Made by a program: the position numbers and the translations under genes. From assembly GCF_000166195.2 (NCBI RefSeq), contig NZ_CM001403.1:1302001-1366000 (forward strand): 64,000 bases of DNA. Reading direction: 5' to 3'. Source of the stretch: Mucilaginibacter paludis DSM 18603 (GTDB lineage Bacteria; Bacteroidota; Bacteroidia; Sphingobacteriales; Sphingobacteriaceae). Below, in pieces: positions 1 through 9,251 of the stretch (position 1 is the stretch's first letter; each line of letters opens with the position of its first letter). Below the pieces are notes generated by a model. It saw only the letters and a program-made list of their open reading frames with translations. It was not told the origin of the DNA and did not search any database.

Positions 1-1208
1 CCCTCGCCGGTATAATCGGCAAAATGTCCGCAACGTCGCAGCGTATCTTCTGATCCGCTTCCCATCACACCGAACTTTACCTTTTTAGGGAAGGCAGGCT
101 TCAGTTCAAAAAAGTATTCAACCGCATTTTTACTCGAAAAAAATATCCAGTCGGCATTTCTTAAGATATAGGGATCGAGCTTGGTAATTACCGGAACGGT
201 GCGGATAAGCGAGCGTGCCTCAACCTCCATACCTAATTTCTCGATAGCCCGCCTAAAATAGCTTTGCTCTGATAACTCGCGCGAAATAAAAACCGATTTA
301 AAAAACTGCCGGTCCTTATCAAAATACGAAACAATTTTATTGGCCAGGCCCTCTGTGGTATCCGCTTCGAGATATAAACGGTCGGGGAAACCTTCGGCAT
401 CATCTGCCTTGGAGGTAAACACCTGGAAAACATTATCGCGCTTACGGCAATAACAGCCCAGGGGCAAATGGCAACCGCCGCCAAACAATTTTAAAAGGGA
501 GCGCTCTACCGCCAACTCTTCGGCAACGTCGGGGTGGTTTAGTATTTGTAATGCTTCAAATAACTCCGTATCAGCTTCACGTACCTGTATAGCCAATACA
601 CCCTGTGCCGGAGCCGGAATTAATTCGGTTGGGGGTATCTCTTCCACATGAAACTCGCTCATATCCAAACCTAACCTTACCACACCTGCTTTGGCTATCA
701 TAATGGCATCATAATCCTCATTACGCAGTTTGTTGATACGGGTAGGCACATTGCCACGCAGTTCATCAATTTCCAGATCGGGCCTTACGGCCAGCAGTTG
801 TGCCTTACGGCGATTAGAGGATGTGCCTACAATGCCCCCGTATTTAACAGACAGCTTTTGATGTACATCCACACAATCTTTTAAAACCAGCAGCAGTTCG
901 GCAGGGTCTTCCCGCTCAGATACTGCAGCGATGGTTAATCCCGGAGGGTTTTCGGTAGGCAGATCCTTGTGCGAATGTACGGCCAGATCAATTGTACCGG
1001 CAAGCAACTCCTCTTCAAGCTCTTTGGTAAAAAAGCCTTTGCCCTCAAGTTTATCAAAACTCAAATTTAGTATGCGGTCTCCCTGTGTTTTAATAATTTT
1101 CAGGTCGGCCTGAATACCATTTTCGGCCAGTTTATTTTTAACAAAATTAGCCTGCCAAAGCGCCAGTTCACTTCCGCGCGTACCTATGATGAGTTTTCTA
1201 TCGAACAT
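1..1208 (-). CDS. hemC: Hydroxymethylbilane synthase fused to uroporphyrinogen-III synthase (partial, C-terminus off window)
   Basis: I translated this directly from the minus strand; it opens with ATG at 1208 and stays open for 402 codons to the window edge. Residues 1 to about 300 are a complete HemC, which polymerises four porphobilinogens into hydroxymethylbilane. They include the start RKLIIGTRGSELALWQA, the LAVHSHKDLP loop, the GTSSNRRKAQL segment and the dipyrromethane cofactor cysteine C246 in FGGGCHLPLG. From about residue 305 the chain continues into a HemD-like domain (FISRELSEQS..., then DWIFFSSKNAVEYFF), which closes and inverts ring D. HemC-HemD fusions are known in Bacteroidetes. 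A possible -7 box TAAATTTG lies at 1226-1233. It follows hemA and one unknown gene on the same strand. The HemC assignment is sure; the HemD half is cut off. Confidence 0.95.
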   Translation of the reverse strand, partial: MFDRKLIIGTRGSELALWQANFVKNKLAENGIQADLKIIKTQGDRILNLSFDKLEGKGFFTKELEEELLAGTIDLAVHSHKDLPTENPPGLTIAAVSEREDPAELLLVLKDCVDVHQKLSVKYGGIVGTSSNRRKAQLLAVRPDLEIDELRGNVPTRINKLRNEDYDAIMIAKAGVVRLGLDMSEFHVEEIPPTELIPAPAQGVLAIQVREADTELFEALQILNHPDVAEELAVERSLLKLFGGGCHLPLGCYCRKRDNVFQVFTSKADDAEGFPDRLYLEADTTEGLANKIVSYFDKDRQFFKSVFISRELSEQSYFRRAIEKLGMEVEARSLIRTVPVITKLDPYILRNADWIFFSSKNAVEYFFELKPAFPKKVKFGVMGSGSEDTLRRCGHFADYTGE

Positions 1209-1301
1209 TGAATTGTTTTGCAACGCAAATTTAATTTTAAAATAGAGTTAAGCGTAATTTTTGTTTTATTGTGAGGATTGTTTGACCAAAAGAAAGTCAA
1301 T

Positions 1302-2144
1302 TTAATGATTTGCTTTAACACCATTTACCCTGCCCCGGTAAATCCTCAACAAATGTTCAAGCCTTCGCCTGCTGATATTTAAAGGCCCAATGTCGATTCT
1401 CTGTTTCCCCAAAGGATAATTGTATACCAGGAAATACCGCCTGGTTTTTCCAGACTGAACGGCAATCACATCCTCGTTAACCACCTCGCTCCATGCATAA
1501 AACTTAGCCGTAGCGCTTTGGATACCTTGATTACCGAGAATAATTTGCGGCAACTTATTATTCATTTTTTTAACCGCCCCGTAAGCCATTATTAAGGCAA
1601 CGCCGATGAGTGCTATACTAAAAATTCGGGTGTATTTCATCGACATCAGGCAAGTTGCGCCCCCTGCTATCAATAATGACATCAGCAGCAGAAAAACAGC
1701 CTTCCTTGCGGAATAACAAATTAGGATTTCGCCGGGAACTGAAATATCATCAATAAATACATCGGGCTTTTTGAATTTATCCTGAAGGATTTGTATTTTT
1801 TGCCGATCGGCGGTGCGAATTTCAGTATTCTCAAAAAAGCTTCCATCCTTCCAGATTAACTGCTCTTTGATGGCACGCTTTTTTAATTCATGTACGTTTC
1901 TAACGTTTTCAAAAGCCCAGATACGCCAGCGGGTAATCATCACGCTCCAATATAACCAGGGCATAGCAAAACTGCCTAACAAACAGGCCACCAATATGCG
2001 CGTTGAAAATTCAATTTGAGTATATAAGAGCGCAGTTAAAAAAAACGAACCCAGCATGATGCATAAAACAGGAATGGCAACTATCCGTTTCCCTTTTTTA
2101 ATTGCTTCATCAACGGTAACGCTTGGGTACATATCAGGATACAT
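1302..2144 (-). CDS. Membrane protein of unknown function
   Basis: A 280-residue protein not recognised as any named family. Hydrophobic stretches suggest four membrane segments in two hairpins, at about residues 22-44, 48-68, 147-167 and 170-190. A charged region of about 80 residues separates the hairpins, and a C-terminal cytoplasmic-looking tail of about 90 residues (from NKLPQIILGNQGIQ) resembles the short beta-rich tails of small PH-like bacterial membrane proteins; that resemblance is only an impression. It sits between hemA and hemC on the same strand (77 and 93 bases from its neighbours), so it may be co-transcribed, but nothing in the sequence links it to haem synthesis. The start at 2144 is ATG; a second in-frame ATG is four codons later. 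Confidence 0.75.
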   Translation of the reverse strand: MYPDMYPSVTVDEAIKKGKRIVAIPVLCIMLGSFFLTALLYTQIEFSTRILVACLLGSFAMPWLYWSVMITRWRIWAFENVRNVHELKKRAIKEQLIWKDGSFFENTEIRTADRQKIQILQDKFKKPDVFIDDISVPGEILICYSARKAVFLLLMSLLIAGGATCLMSMKYTRIFSIALIGVALIMAYGAVKKMNNKLPQIILGNQGIQSATAKFYAWSEVVNEDVIAVQSGKTRRYFLVYNYPLGKQRIDIGPLNISRRRLEHLLRIYRGRVNGVKANH

Positions 2145-2221
2145 AATTATATGCCACTAATATATAACGCCGCAGGAAATAGTAAAGCTATTCTATAACA
2201 CAGGATACAGAAGGCGATTGC

Positions 2222-3454
2222 TCAGTTACTGCAATTTTTAACAAAAATCTCTTTAGCCATTACCATGGGTACACTAATGTATTTTTTCTCCATGTAATCC
2301 ATGATTTTTTCTAAAACCTCGCGCGATTGTACGTCCAGAGTTTCTACCTCATCGGCAAAAACGGATGTCAGTGCCTTTTTTCTGATCTCTTTGATCTTTT
2401 CGGGAACCTGGCGCATGGCCAATTCTATCTGGCGTTGTTTTAACATCGGTAAAAACTCGTCAATGTTATTTTCAATAATCCTTTCGGCATGTACCAGTTC
2501 CTGGTAACGTTCCTGCAGGTTATTTTTCGCCAACTCATTTAACGAATGAACCTCGATAAAATTAACAGGGAATTGTTCTAAAACTTCGGGAGCGGTATCG
2601 TTGGGTATGGCTAAATCAACAATGGTTTTTTTGTTAGTTTCGCCGTTTAGCAATATCTTATAAATCTCAGGTGTAATGATAGGGCTCACAGCCGATGTAC
2701 AGGTAATAATTACATCAAAACCATGGTTAAAGTTTTTTAGCTCTTCCAGTCCAAAGGCTTCGCCATTTAAATCGGCAGCTAATTCCTGCGCTTTAGACAG
2801 CGTGCGGTTAAATACAAAAAAATTAGAGAACTTATGTTTTTGAAGATATTTTGAAATATTTCTATTAGTTTCGCCTGCGCCGATAATTACCACACGGGCA
2901 TTGTTACAAAGCTTTAAATCTTTCAGTTTACGGTAAGCCAAAGACACTACGGAAATCGGCTTCCGCGAAATCAACGTATCGGTATATACCTCTTTGGCCG
3001 TTTTTACTACGCGAGCCATCACCATACGCAGGTAATCGCCGGTAAGGCCAGCTTCTTTACAGCTTTCGTAAGCTTTACGTACTTGCGCCAATATTTCCTT
3101 TTCGCCAACTATCAGGCTCTCTAAAGAACATGAAGTACGTAATAAATGGTTAAGCGCTTCTTGTTCCTGGTAGATACATGCCCCGCTCAAAAAGGTTTCC
3201 ATGTGGCCGGTGCAAATACCAATCTCTAACGAATCGATAAACTGGCGGGTAAAATCCTTATCAATAGTTTGTGATGTTGCCATTACAAACTCCACCCTGT
3301 TACAGGTGGACAGATAAAAAATTTCGGGAATATTAAATTCGGCTTTAACCTGTTGAAGTTTTACAGTAAGATTTTCCTGACAAATTACCAGTTTACCCAG
3401 TTCCCTCAGTTCGATCTGTTTGTGCGTAAATGCTATAATTTTTAAATACTTCAA
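2222..3454 (-). CDS. hemA: Glutamyl-tRNA reductase, TTG start
   Basis: HemA reduces glutamyl-tRNA to glutamate-1-semialdehyde, the first committed step of C5-pathway tetrapyrrole synthesis. The 410-residue length is normal. The nucleophilic cysteine C51 lies in LSTCNRVE, the NADPH Rossmann motif GAGETN is near residue 191, and the C-terminal helical dimerisation region is present. The initiation codon is TTG at 3454: an in-frame TAA lies just upstream and the next methionine is beyond the catalytic cysteine, while the resulting N-terminus (MKYLKIIAFTHKQI) fits the family. A rare start codon could limit translation of this pathway-entry enzyme, which is inference. hemC-hemD lies downstream on the same strand after one unknown gene. 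Confidence 0.97.
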   Translation of the reverse strand: MKYLKIIAFTHKQIELRELGKLVICQENLTVKLQQVKAEFNIPEIFYLSTCNRVEFVMATSQTIDKDFTRQFIDSLEIGICTGHMETFLSGACIYQEQEALNHLLRTSCSLESLIVGEKEILAQVRKAYESCKEAGLTGDYLRMVMARVVKTAKEVYTDTLISRKPISVVSLAYRKLKDLKLCNNARVVIIGAGETNRNISKYLQKHKFSNFFVFNRTLSKAQELAADLNGEAFGLEELKNFNHGFDVIITCTSAVSPIITPEIYKILLNGETNKKTIVDLAIPNDTAPEVLEQFPVNFIEVHSLNELAKNNLQERYQELVHAERIIENNIDEFLPMLKQRQIELAMRQVPEKIKEIRKKALTSVFADEVETLDVQSREVLEKIMDYMEKKYISVPMVMAKEIFVKNCSN

Positions 3455-3475
3455 AGCAGTTTAAATAAGACCTGA

Positions 3476-3509
3476 CAAAAGTAATATCCTTAAAATGATG
3501 CTGTGTCAA
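3476..3509 (-). promoter_or_regulatory. Candidate Bacteroidetes-type promoter of hemA
   Basis: Read on the minus strand, TTGAC at 3509-3505 is followed after 21 bases by TACTTTTG at 3483-3476. This matches the -7 consensus TAnnTTTG with a TTTG/TTG-like -33 element. The predicted transcript would start near 3470, leaving a very short leader before the TTG start at 3454. Based on motif match only. Confidence 0.45.
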
Positions 3510-3639
3510 CACTTTGTCAAACAACTTCAATTTAGAACGGTTATAAATTGATTTCCGGACTGTTTTGTGACGACGATCATGCCCGCAAATAACGCAAATC
3601 ATTTTTAATCCGGATAATATCTTTTTACGTTTATATACC

Positions 3640-4011
3640 ATGCAAATCATCAAAAATATCGGTTTAGTACTGTTAATTGCGGGCTACATTTTTGCCGGCA
3701 TTAATCACTTCCGCCATCCGGGCGGATACCTCAAAATAATGCCTCCTTATTTGCCTTATCCGCAGGCGCTAAATTTTCTGGCGGGCTTTTTTGAGGTGGC
3801 TTTTGCCTTATTGATGATCTTTCCGCAAACCAGGCACTTAGCTGCCTGGGGAATTATCCTGATGCTTATGGCCTTTATGCCTGTACATATTTATATGATA
3901 CAAAACGCGCCCATGAAAATGGGTAACCTGGTAGTTGGCCCCTTAATGGCCTGGGCCAGGGTACCATTGCAGGCCCTGCTGATTGCCTGGGCGTGGTGGT
4001 ATACCAAGTAA
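3640..4011 (+). CDS. DoxX-like small membrane protein
   Basis: A 123-residue protein that is almost wholly hydrophobic with four predicted membrane segments (about 5-22, 42-62, 66-88 and 100-120). The pattern GYIFAGINHFRHPGGYLKIMPP followed by a second helix with FFEVAFALLMIFP is typical of the DoxX/MauE-like family. DoxX-like proteins are named for a thiosulfate:quinone oxidoreductase subunit, but most members have no assigned reaction, and no redox partner is adjacent here. It is divergent from hemA, with about 185 bases between the starts, and lies 75 bases upstream of the GNAT-nitrilase gene on the same strand. Family call good; function unknown. Confidence 0.8.
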   Translation: MQIIKNIGLVLLIAGYIFAGINHFRHPGGYLKIMPPYLPYPQALNFLAGFFEVAFALLMIFPQTRHLAAWGIILMLMAFMPVHIYMIQNAPMKMGNLVVGPLMAWARVPLQALLIAWAWWYTK

Positions 4012-4086
4012 TAAGCTCATTACCTATTTTTACAAACAAATAGGCCTTATATTGCCTTTGTAAAGTAAACTTATTCAGTAACAAAT

Positions 4087-5613
4087 ATGGACCTGCAAAG
4101 CATTGAGCTGCGAAACCTCGAAATACAAGATTACCAGGAATTAAAAAAGTCTATGAAATCGGCCTATACCGACATGGACGAAGATTATTGGGATGCCAAT
4201 TCCATCAAAAAACTCATTAAAATTTTCCCGGAAGGGCAAATATGCGTAACCGTAAATGATGTTGTAGTAGGTTGCGCGCTGGCTATTGTTGTTGATTATA
4301 AAAAATATGGTGATAATCACACTTACAAACAAATTACCGGCAACTCCACGTTTAAAACACATGATGATAAGGGCGATGTTTTATATGGGATAGATATTTT
4401 TGTGCATCCCAATTATCGCGGACTGCGCCTGGCCCGCCGCCTTTATGAGGCGCGCAAAGCACTATGCGAAAAGATGAATTTAAAAAGCATCATCGCCGGT
4501 GGGCGTATCCCTAATTATCAAAAGCACCAGAACGAACTTACACCGCGGCAGTATATTGATAAGGTACGCTATAAAGAAATTTACGACCCTACACTATCAT
4601 TCCAACTGGCGAATGATTTTCACGTGCGTAAAGTATTACGCAATTATTTGCCCGAAGATAGCCGCTCCAAAGGTTTTGCTACGTTGATAGAATGGAACAA
4701 CGTTTATTACGAGGAACTGAGTTCGGTTATTAACCATAAAACAACGGTTAGAATAGGTTTGGTACAATGGCAAATGCGGCCTTATAACAACATCAGCGAA
4801 TTGATGAAACATGCCGAATATTTTATAGACGCGGTGAGCGCCTACCAATCGGACTTTATCTTATTCCCCGAATTGTTTAACACGCCCCTGATGGCCGACC
4901 TGAACCATCTGGATGCGGCACAAGCCATGCGCGGGCTGGCAAAGTACACCCAGCCTATTGTTGAGGAGTTTTCTAAACTGGCGGTATCGTATAACGTAAA
5001 TATCATTGCGGGCAGCATGCCCAAAATTGACGAGGATTCGCTTTACAATGCCACCTACCTGTTCCGCCGGAACGGCAGTATGGAAGAGAGTTATAAAATA
5101 CACCCTACCCCGTCTGAAATTAACTCGTGGGGGATGCGTGGAGGCAGCGAGGTTAGGGCTTTTGATACCGATGCAGGCAAAATAGGTATATTGATCTGTT
5201 ACGATGTGGAGTTCCCGGAGCTTTCGCGGATACTGGCCATGCAGGATATGCAGATTTTATTTGTACCCTTTTTAACCGATACCCAAAACGGCTACAACCG
5301 GGTTAAATTTTGTGCACAGGCGCGCGCTGTAGAAAACGAATGTTATGTTGCCATAGCAGGTTGCGTAGGTAATTTGCCTAATGTAAACAACATGGAAATA
5401 TCTTATGCGCAATCGGCAGTTTATACCCCCTCGGATTTTGGCTTCCCTACCAATGGCATCCAATCGGAAGCGACGGCAAATTCTGAAATGATTGTTATTG
5501 CCGATGTAGATCTGTCTTTATTAGATAAACTGCATGAGTACGGCAGCGTGCAAAATTTAAAAGACAGGAGATCGGATTTGTATTCCATCAGTTATAACGG
5601 GAAGAAAATATAA
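4087..5613 (+). CDS. GNAT N-acetyltransferase fused to carbon-nitrogen hydrolase
   Basis: A 508-residue two-domain protein. Residues about 5-210 form a GNAT acetyltransferase-like domain (YGIDIFVHPNYRGLRLARRLY corresponds to the acetyl-CoA binding strand and loop). Residues about 220-505 form a nitrilase-superfamily amidohydrolase. All three catalytic positions are visible: E262 in LFPELFN, K337 in SYKIHPTP and C371 in ILICYDVEFPE. The fusion is widespread in Bacteroidetes and is usually annotated simply as bifunctional; its substrate is not established. A plausible reading is acyl transfer plus amide hydrolysis on one amine or amide metabolite. It stands alone, between the DoxX-like gene and an alpha/beta hydrolase. 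Confidence 0.93.
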   Translation: MDLQSIELRNLEIQDYQELKKSMKSAYTDMDEDYWDANSIKKLIKIFPEGQICVTVNDVVVGCALAIVVDYKKYGDNHTYKQITGNSTFKTHDDKGDVLYGIDIFVHPNYRGLRLARRLYEARKALCEKMNLKSIIAGGRIPNYQKHQNELTPRQYIDKVRYKEIYDPTLSFQLANDFHVRKVLRNYLPEDSRSKGFATLIEWNNVYYEELSSVINHKTTVRIGLVQWQMRPYNNISELMKHAEYFIDAVSAYQSDFILFPELFNTPLMADLNHLDAAQAMRGLAKYTQPIVEEFSKLAVSYNVNIIAGSMPKIDEDSLYNATYLFRRNGSMEESYKIHPTPSEINSWGMRGGSEVRAFDTDAGKIGILICYDVEFPELSRILAMQDMQILFVPFLTDTQNGYNRVKFCAQARAVENECYVAIAGCVGNLPNVNNMEISYAQSAVYTPSDFGFPTNGIQSEATANSEMIVIADVDLSLLDKLHEYGSVQNLKDRRSDLYSISYNGKKI

Positions 5614-5693
5614 TTAACCTTATACTTGCTGGCCCGGGGAACAATTTACTTCCATCACCCGAACACACAACCTATTTTTATAACACAAAAGCC

Positions 5694-6524
5694 ATGATTA
5701 CCAAAGAAATATACACCATACCTGGCGCCAAGGGCCGGAATATGTTAATGGATCTCAATTTTGATGATGCTTATCCTGAAGCGCCATTGGTGATATTTGC
5801 GCATGGTTTTAAAGGATTTAAAGACTGGGGAACACATAACCTGGTAGCCCGTTATTTTGCCGGACAAGGTTTCAGCTATTTAAAGTTTAATTTCTCGCAC
5901 AATGGCACCACACCTGAACACCCGACAGACTTTACCGATCTGATTGCTTTTGGCGACAATACCTTTTCGATTGAACTGGACGATTTAAACGCGGTGATTG
6001 ACTTTGCCTGTAACGGCTCTGCCATACCCCCGGCTAAAAAAGTGTACCTGATAGGCCATAGCATGGGCGGCGGCATCAGCATTATTAAAACCGCTGAAGA
6101 TAGCCGTATAACCAAGCTGATCACGTTTGCTTCTATTGCCGACTTTTATAACCTGTGGCCTAAAGAGCACGAGGCGCAATGGAAGATACAGGGCGTAATG
6201 TACGTAAACAACGGGCGCACCAACCAGCAAATGCCTTTAAGGATAACATTGCTGAATGACCTGGAACAGCACCCGGAACGTTTGGATATCCTAAAAAAAG
6301 CGTCGGAGGTTAGCCAGCCCTGGCTGATTTTTCATGGAGATGCGGATGCAAGTGTACCATTAAAACGTGCGGAGCAATTACATGCCGCGCAACCCAATGC
6401 TGAACTGGTTGTGATTAAGGGCGGAGATCATGTTTTTGGAGCATCACATCCTTATAGCGGGGACGTTTTACCGGCACCGCTTCTGGAGTTTTGTGAAAAA
6501 AGTGTGGCTTTCCTCTTGAAATAA
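5694..6524 (+). CDS. Alpha/beta hydrolase, dienelactone hydrolase/esterase-like
   Basis: A 276-residue cytoplasmic alpha/beta hydrolase with no signal peptide. The oxyanion-side motif VIFAHGFKGFKDWG is near residue 33. The nucleophile elbow GHSMGGG carries S123, the probable acid is in FHGDADASVPL, and the histidine is in KGGDHVFGASHP. These make a complete Ser-Asp-His triad. The family includes peptidase-like and ester hydrolases, so the substrate cannot be read from the sequence. It follows the GNAT-nitrilase gene by 80 bases on the same strand and is followed by a perfect hairpin at 6554-6586. Confidence 0.88.
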   Translation: MITKEIYTIPGAKGRNMLMDLNFDDAYPEAPLVIFAHGFKGFKDWGTHNLVARYFAGQGFSYLKFNFSHNGTTPEHPTDFTDLIAFGDNTFSIELDDLNAVIDFACNGSAIPPAKKVYLIGHSMGGGISIIKTAEDSRITKLITFASIADFYNLWPKEHEAQWKIQGVMYVNNGRTNQQMPLRITLLNDLEQHPERLDILKKASEVSQPWLIFHGDADASVPLKRAEQLHAAQPNAELVVIKGGDHVFGASHPYSGDVLPAPLLEFCEKSVAFLLK

Positions 6525-6553
6525 AGACGCTGATTTATTTTGGCTGAGTAATC

Positions 6554-6586
6554 AGTTTTGTCAACTTTTAAAAAGTTGACAAAACT
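6554..6586. terminator. Perfect 16-bp hairpin between convergent genes
   Basis: Positions 6554-6569 are the exact reverse complement of 6571-6586, with a one-base centre, so the RNA loop would open a few pairs. The ends are A/T-rich on both strands, but there is no long U-run beyond the stem. It lies between the convergent hydrolase and poxB-like genes and so could serve as a shared terminator. A short palindromic repeat is the alternative. Confidence 0.5.
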
Positions 6587-6684
6587 CTGTCCCCACAACC
6601 GTAGCGCTTTGATTTCCCGGTATTCTAAGATTACTGATGCCTTTTTTTAGCCGCTCAAAATATACGCGACGTGGCTTTTAGGCA

Positions 6685-8421
6685 TTAAAAAACATCCTTC
6701 AAATGTTTATAATTGGCTTTCACCGTATCCAACACTTCATCCATCCTGCCATTTAAAACCATCTTGGTCATGGAGAGTGCCATACCTTTTACCTGCTCAA
6801 ATTCAACTTTGGGAGGCATGGCTAAGGCGTTCGGATCAGTCATGATGTTGATGAGTACAGGGCCGTTGAATGAAAACGCTTCGCGGATGGCCTGGTTTAC
6901 ATCGTCAGGATCAGTTACCGTTACACCTTTGATATTCATCGCTTTGGCTACGGCTGCAAAATCCGGATTCACCATATCGGTTTGCCAATCGGGAAGGCCC
7001 GCAACTTCCATCTCCAGTTTCACCATCCCTAACGATTTATTATTGAATACCACAAGTTTAACAGGTAAGTTGTACTGTGCAATGGTAGCCATATCGCCCA
7101 ACAGCATCGATATCCCTCCATCGCCACATAAGGCCACCACCTGCCTGCCCGGATAGGTTAAAGCCGCACCTAAAGCCTGTGGCATAGCGTTAGCCATAGA
7201 GCCGTGATTAAACGACCCGAGCATAACCCGTTTCCCGGTGGCGTTAATATACCGGGCGCCCCACACGCATGACATGCCTGTATCTACCGTAAAAATGGTA
7301 TCGTTATCGGCCAGTTTATCAATTACCGATGCCACGTATTCGGGATGGATGGCATCCCTTTTCCCTTTGTCCTCAATATAAGTCTGCATCTTCTCCTTCA
7401 CATCGGCATAAACTTTCAGCTGCGCCTTTAAAAAGCTGTCATCTTCTTTCCGGTGGAGTAATGGATGCAGGGCGATCAGCGTATCCTTAATATCTCCCAT
7501 CAGACCGATATCAACTTTGGCCCTGCGGCCTATGCGTTCAGGCTTTAAATCGATCTGAACAATTTTGGCATTCAGGGGCATAAAAGGCGTGTACGGAAAA
7601 TCGGTACCTAATAACAACACCAGGTCCGATTCGTGCATGCTATGGTAAGCAGCGGGTAGCCCTAAAAGACCCGTCATACCCACTTCGTAAGGATTATCGT
7701 ATTGAATGCTCATTTTAGCACGGAAAGAGTAGCCCACTGTGGCCTTCAATTTTCCGGCCAATTCAACCACCTCATCGTGAGCACTTTTGGCGCCAATACC
7801 GCAAAAGATGGTAATTTTTTGATGTTTATTTAACAGCTCTGCCAGGGTTTGCAAGTCCGCGTCCGACGGCTTAACTACCGCTTCGTTTTTGAAAACCTGC
7901 ATAGCCGTAGGGCTATCCTCGGCATCCATCGAAGTAAGGTCGCCGGGCAAGCCTAATACCGCCACACCCTTCTTTTGGATGGCATGCTGTATAGCCGTTT
8001 GGAACATCCGCGGAAATTGCTTGGGCGTAGTAGCCAACTGGTTGTAATAGCTGCAATCGTCAAACAATTTAATGGTATTGGTTTCCTGGAAATAATCGGT
8101 ACCAAACTCAAAGCTCGGGATGGTTGAAGCAATGGCAATTACCGGCGCGCCAGAACGATGGGCATCGTACAAACCATTAATTAAATGCACATGGCCGGGG
8201 CCGCTGCTGCCCGCGCAACAGGCAATTCCCTCCAGTTGCGCTTCGGCTCCTGCAGCGTAAGCGCCAACCTCCTCGTGCCTTACATGGATCCACTGGATTT
8301 TCCCGTTACGCCTTACGGCGTCGTTTACCTGGTTTAAGCTATCGCCGGTAACGGCATATATTCTTTTAACGCCGGCATCAACCAGCATTTCAACCAATTG
8401 GTCGGCTACATTTTTTGACAT
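6685..8421 (-). CDS. poxB: Thiamine-diphosphate-dependent pyruvate oxidase (PoxB-like)
   Basis: A 578-residue ThDP enzyme that aligns by eye along its whole length with E. coli PoxB (572 residues), which oxidises pyruvate to acetate and CO2 and passes electrons to quinone. Visible landmarks are VTGDSLNQVNDAV and RHEEVGAYAAGAEAQL with the conserved ThDP-activating glutamate, GPGHVHLINGLYDAHR, the central FAD-binding half, and the ThDP/Mg motif starting at GDGGISMLLGD and running to NNKSLGM. No signal peptide. It is a single gene, leftward, convergent with the alpha/beta hydrolase. Other ThDP enzymes (acetolactate synthase, sulfoacetaldehyde acetyltransferase) are less similar, but the electron acceptor is not proven. 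Confidence 0.9.
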   Translation of the reverse strand: MSKNVADQLVEMLVDAGVKRIYAVTGDSLNQVNDAVRRNGKIQWIHVRHEEVGAYAAGAEAQLEGIACCAGSSGPGHVHLINGLYDAHRSGAPVIAIASTIPSFEFGTDYFQETNTIKLFDDCSYYNQLATTPKQFPRMFQTAIQHAIQKKGVAVLGLPGDLTSMDAEDSPTAMQVFKNEAVVKPSDADLQTLAELLNKHQKITIFCGIGAKSAHDEVVELAGKLKATVGYSFRAKMSIQYDNPYEVGMTGLLGLPAAYHSMHESDLVLLLGTDFPYTPFMPLNAKIVQIDLKPERIGRRAKVDIGLMGDIKDTLIALHPLLHRKEDDSFLKAQLKVYADVKEKMQTYIEDKGKRDAIHPEYVASVIDKLADNDTIFTVDTGMSCVWGARYINATGKRVMLGSFNHGSMANAMPQALGAALTYPGRQVVALCGDGGISMLLGDMATIAQYNLPVKLVVFNNKSLGMVKLEMEVAGLPDWQTDMVNPDFAAVAKAMNIKGVTVTDPDDVNQAIREAFSFNGPVLINIMTDPNALAMPPKVEFEQVKGMALSMTKMVLNGRMDEVLDTVKANYKHLKDVF

Positions 8422-8565
8422 GGTGTTGTAAAACTTGTTTATCTGATAACCCGATATTGCTCAACAGGTTTTAATTCATTTTAAAATGTGCCGCCGGATG
8501 AAGATTACTGATTGATTAGCCTGCCAATCTATACTAAACCCAATTTGTTAAAACGCCATTAAATA

Positions 8566-8600
8566 TTTGCATATTGCTACTTTACCTCATCTTATATTTG
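8566..8600 (+). promoter_or_regulatory. Candidate promoter upstream of the 8644 gene
   Basis: TATATTTG at 8593-8600 matches the Bacteroidetes -7 consensus TAnnTTTG. TTTG at 8566-8569 lies 23 bases upstream as a possible -33 element. The predicted leader is about 37 bases. Motif match only. Confidence 0.4.
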
Positions 8601-8643
8601 TCTACTTTACCAATTACTGTTACTTTCACAGCCTAAACCAATC

Positions 8644-9246
8644 ATGATGACAATATTTTTTTTATTCTTTCTTGTAGTTGTAGTTCTAATTGTTACGCAG
8701 GGACTAAAAAAAGGAAAAGACAACAAATTAGCCAAACAGCAATTTGAAAACCTGGCTTCAGGCATCCCCGGCTTTAAAACCGACAAATCATTTACACATC
8801 AAAATGGCGCCTGCTTTATCGCCTTGGATAATAGCAGTAAAAGGCTTATCCTGGCAAAAAAATTATCAAATGCCGATATGATGATGGCCAAACTCCACAA
8901 CAAGGTTAACCCGGTACTTATAAGCCATACAGTGGTTAACTATGATGATGTGATTAAAACAGAAATAATTGCCGATGGCCAAACTGTTAGTTCCAAATCA
9001 ATATCGCGCGCTCTGGTAGGCGGTTTAATGTTTGGCGTAGCGGGCGCTGTTGTTGGAGGCACTTCGGGCACTACCACGTTTTCAAAAAATGTAAACAGCA
9101 TTACATTGAAGTTATTGATAAACGATGTGTTGAATCCATCCTACGAATTGCCTTTCTTCAATAAAAAGACCGACGCAGGCCTGTTGGCCAAATACCAGCC
9201 CTTATGCCAATCGTGGCAGGATACGTTAACCGTAGCTTTGGCATAA
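8644..9246 (+). CDS. Membrane-anchored protein with glycine-zipper segment, unknown function
   Basis: A 200-residue protein with an N-terminal membrane helix (residues 3-20, almost all Phe, Leu, Val and Ile) and a charged stretch after it, so it is probably anchored with the rest in the cytoplasm. Residues about 120-140 (RALVGGLMFGVAGAVVGG) are a glycine-zipper-like hydrophobic segment. The middle (residues about 50-115) looks like a small beta-rich domain. No catalytic motif is visible. Two consecutive ATG codons open the frame at 8644. A strong terminator follows at 9252. The sequence supports a real gene but gives no function. Confidence 0.75.
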   Translation: MMTIFFLFFLVVVVLIVTQGLKKGKDNKLAKQQFENLASGIPGFKTDKSFTHQNGACFIALDNSSKRLILAKKLSNADMMMAKLHNKVNPVLISHTVVNYDDVIKTEIIADGQTVSSKSISRALVGGLMFGVAGAVVGGTSGTTTFSKNVNSITLKLLINDVLNPSYELPFFNKKTDAGLLAKYQPLCQSWQDTLTVALA

Positions 9247-9251
9247 CCCAG

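Noticed and set aside
3393..3653. 86-codon leftward frame upstream of hemA
   Set aside because: It overlaps the hemA start and the DoxX start, has no protein-like pattern, and covers the probable hemA promoter.
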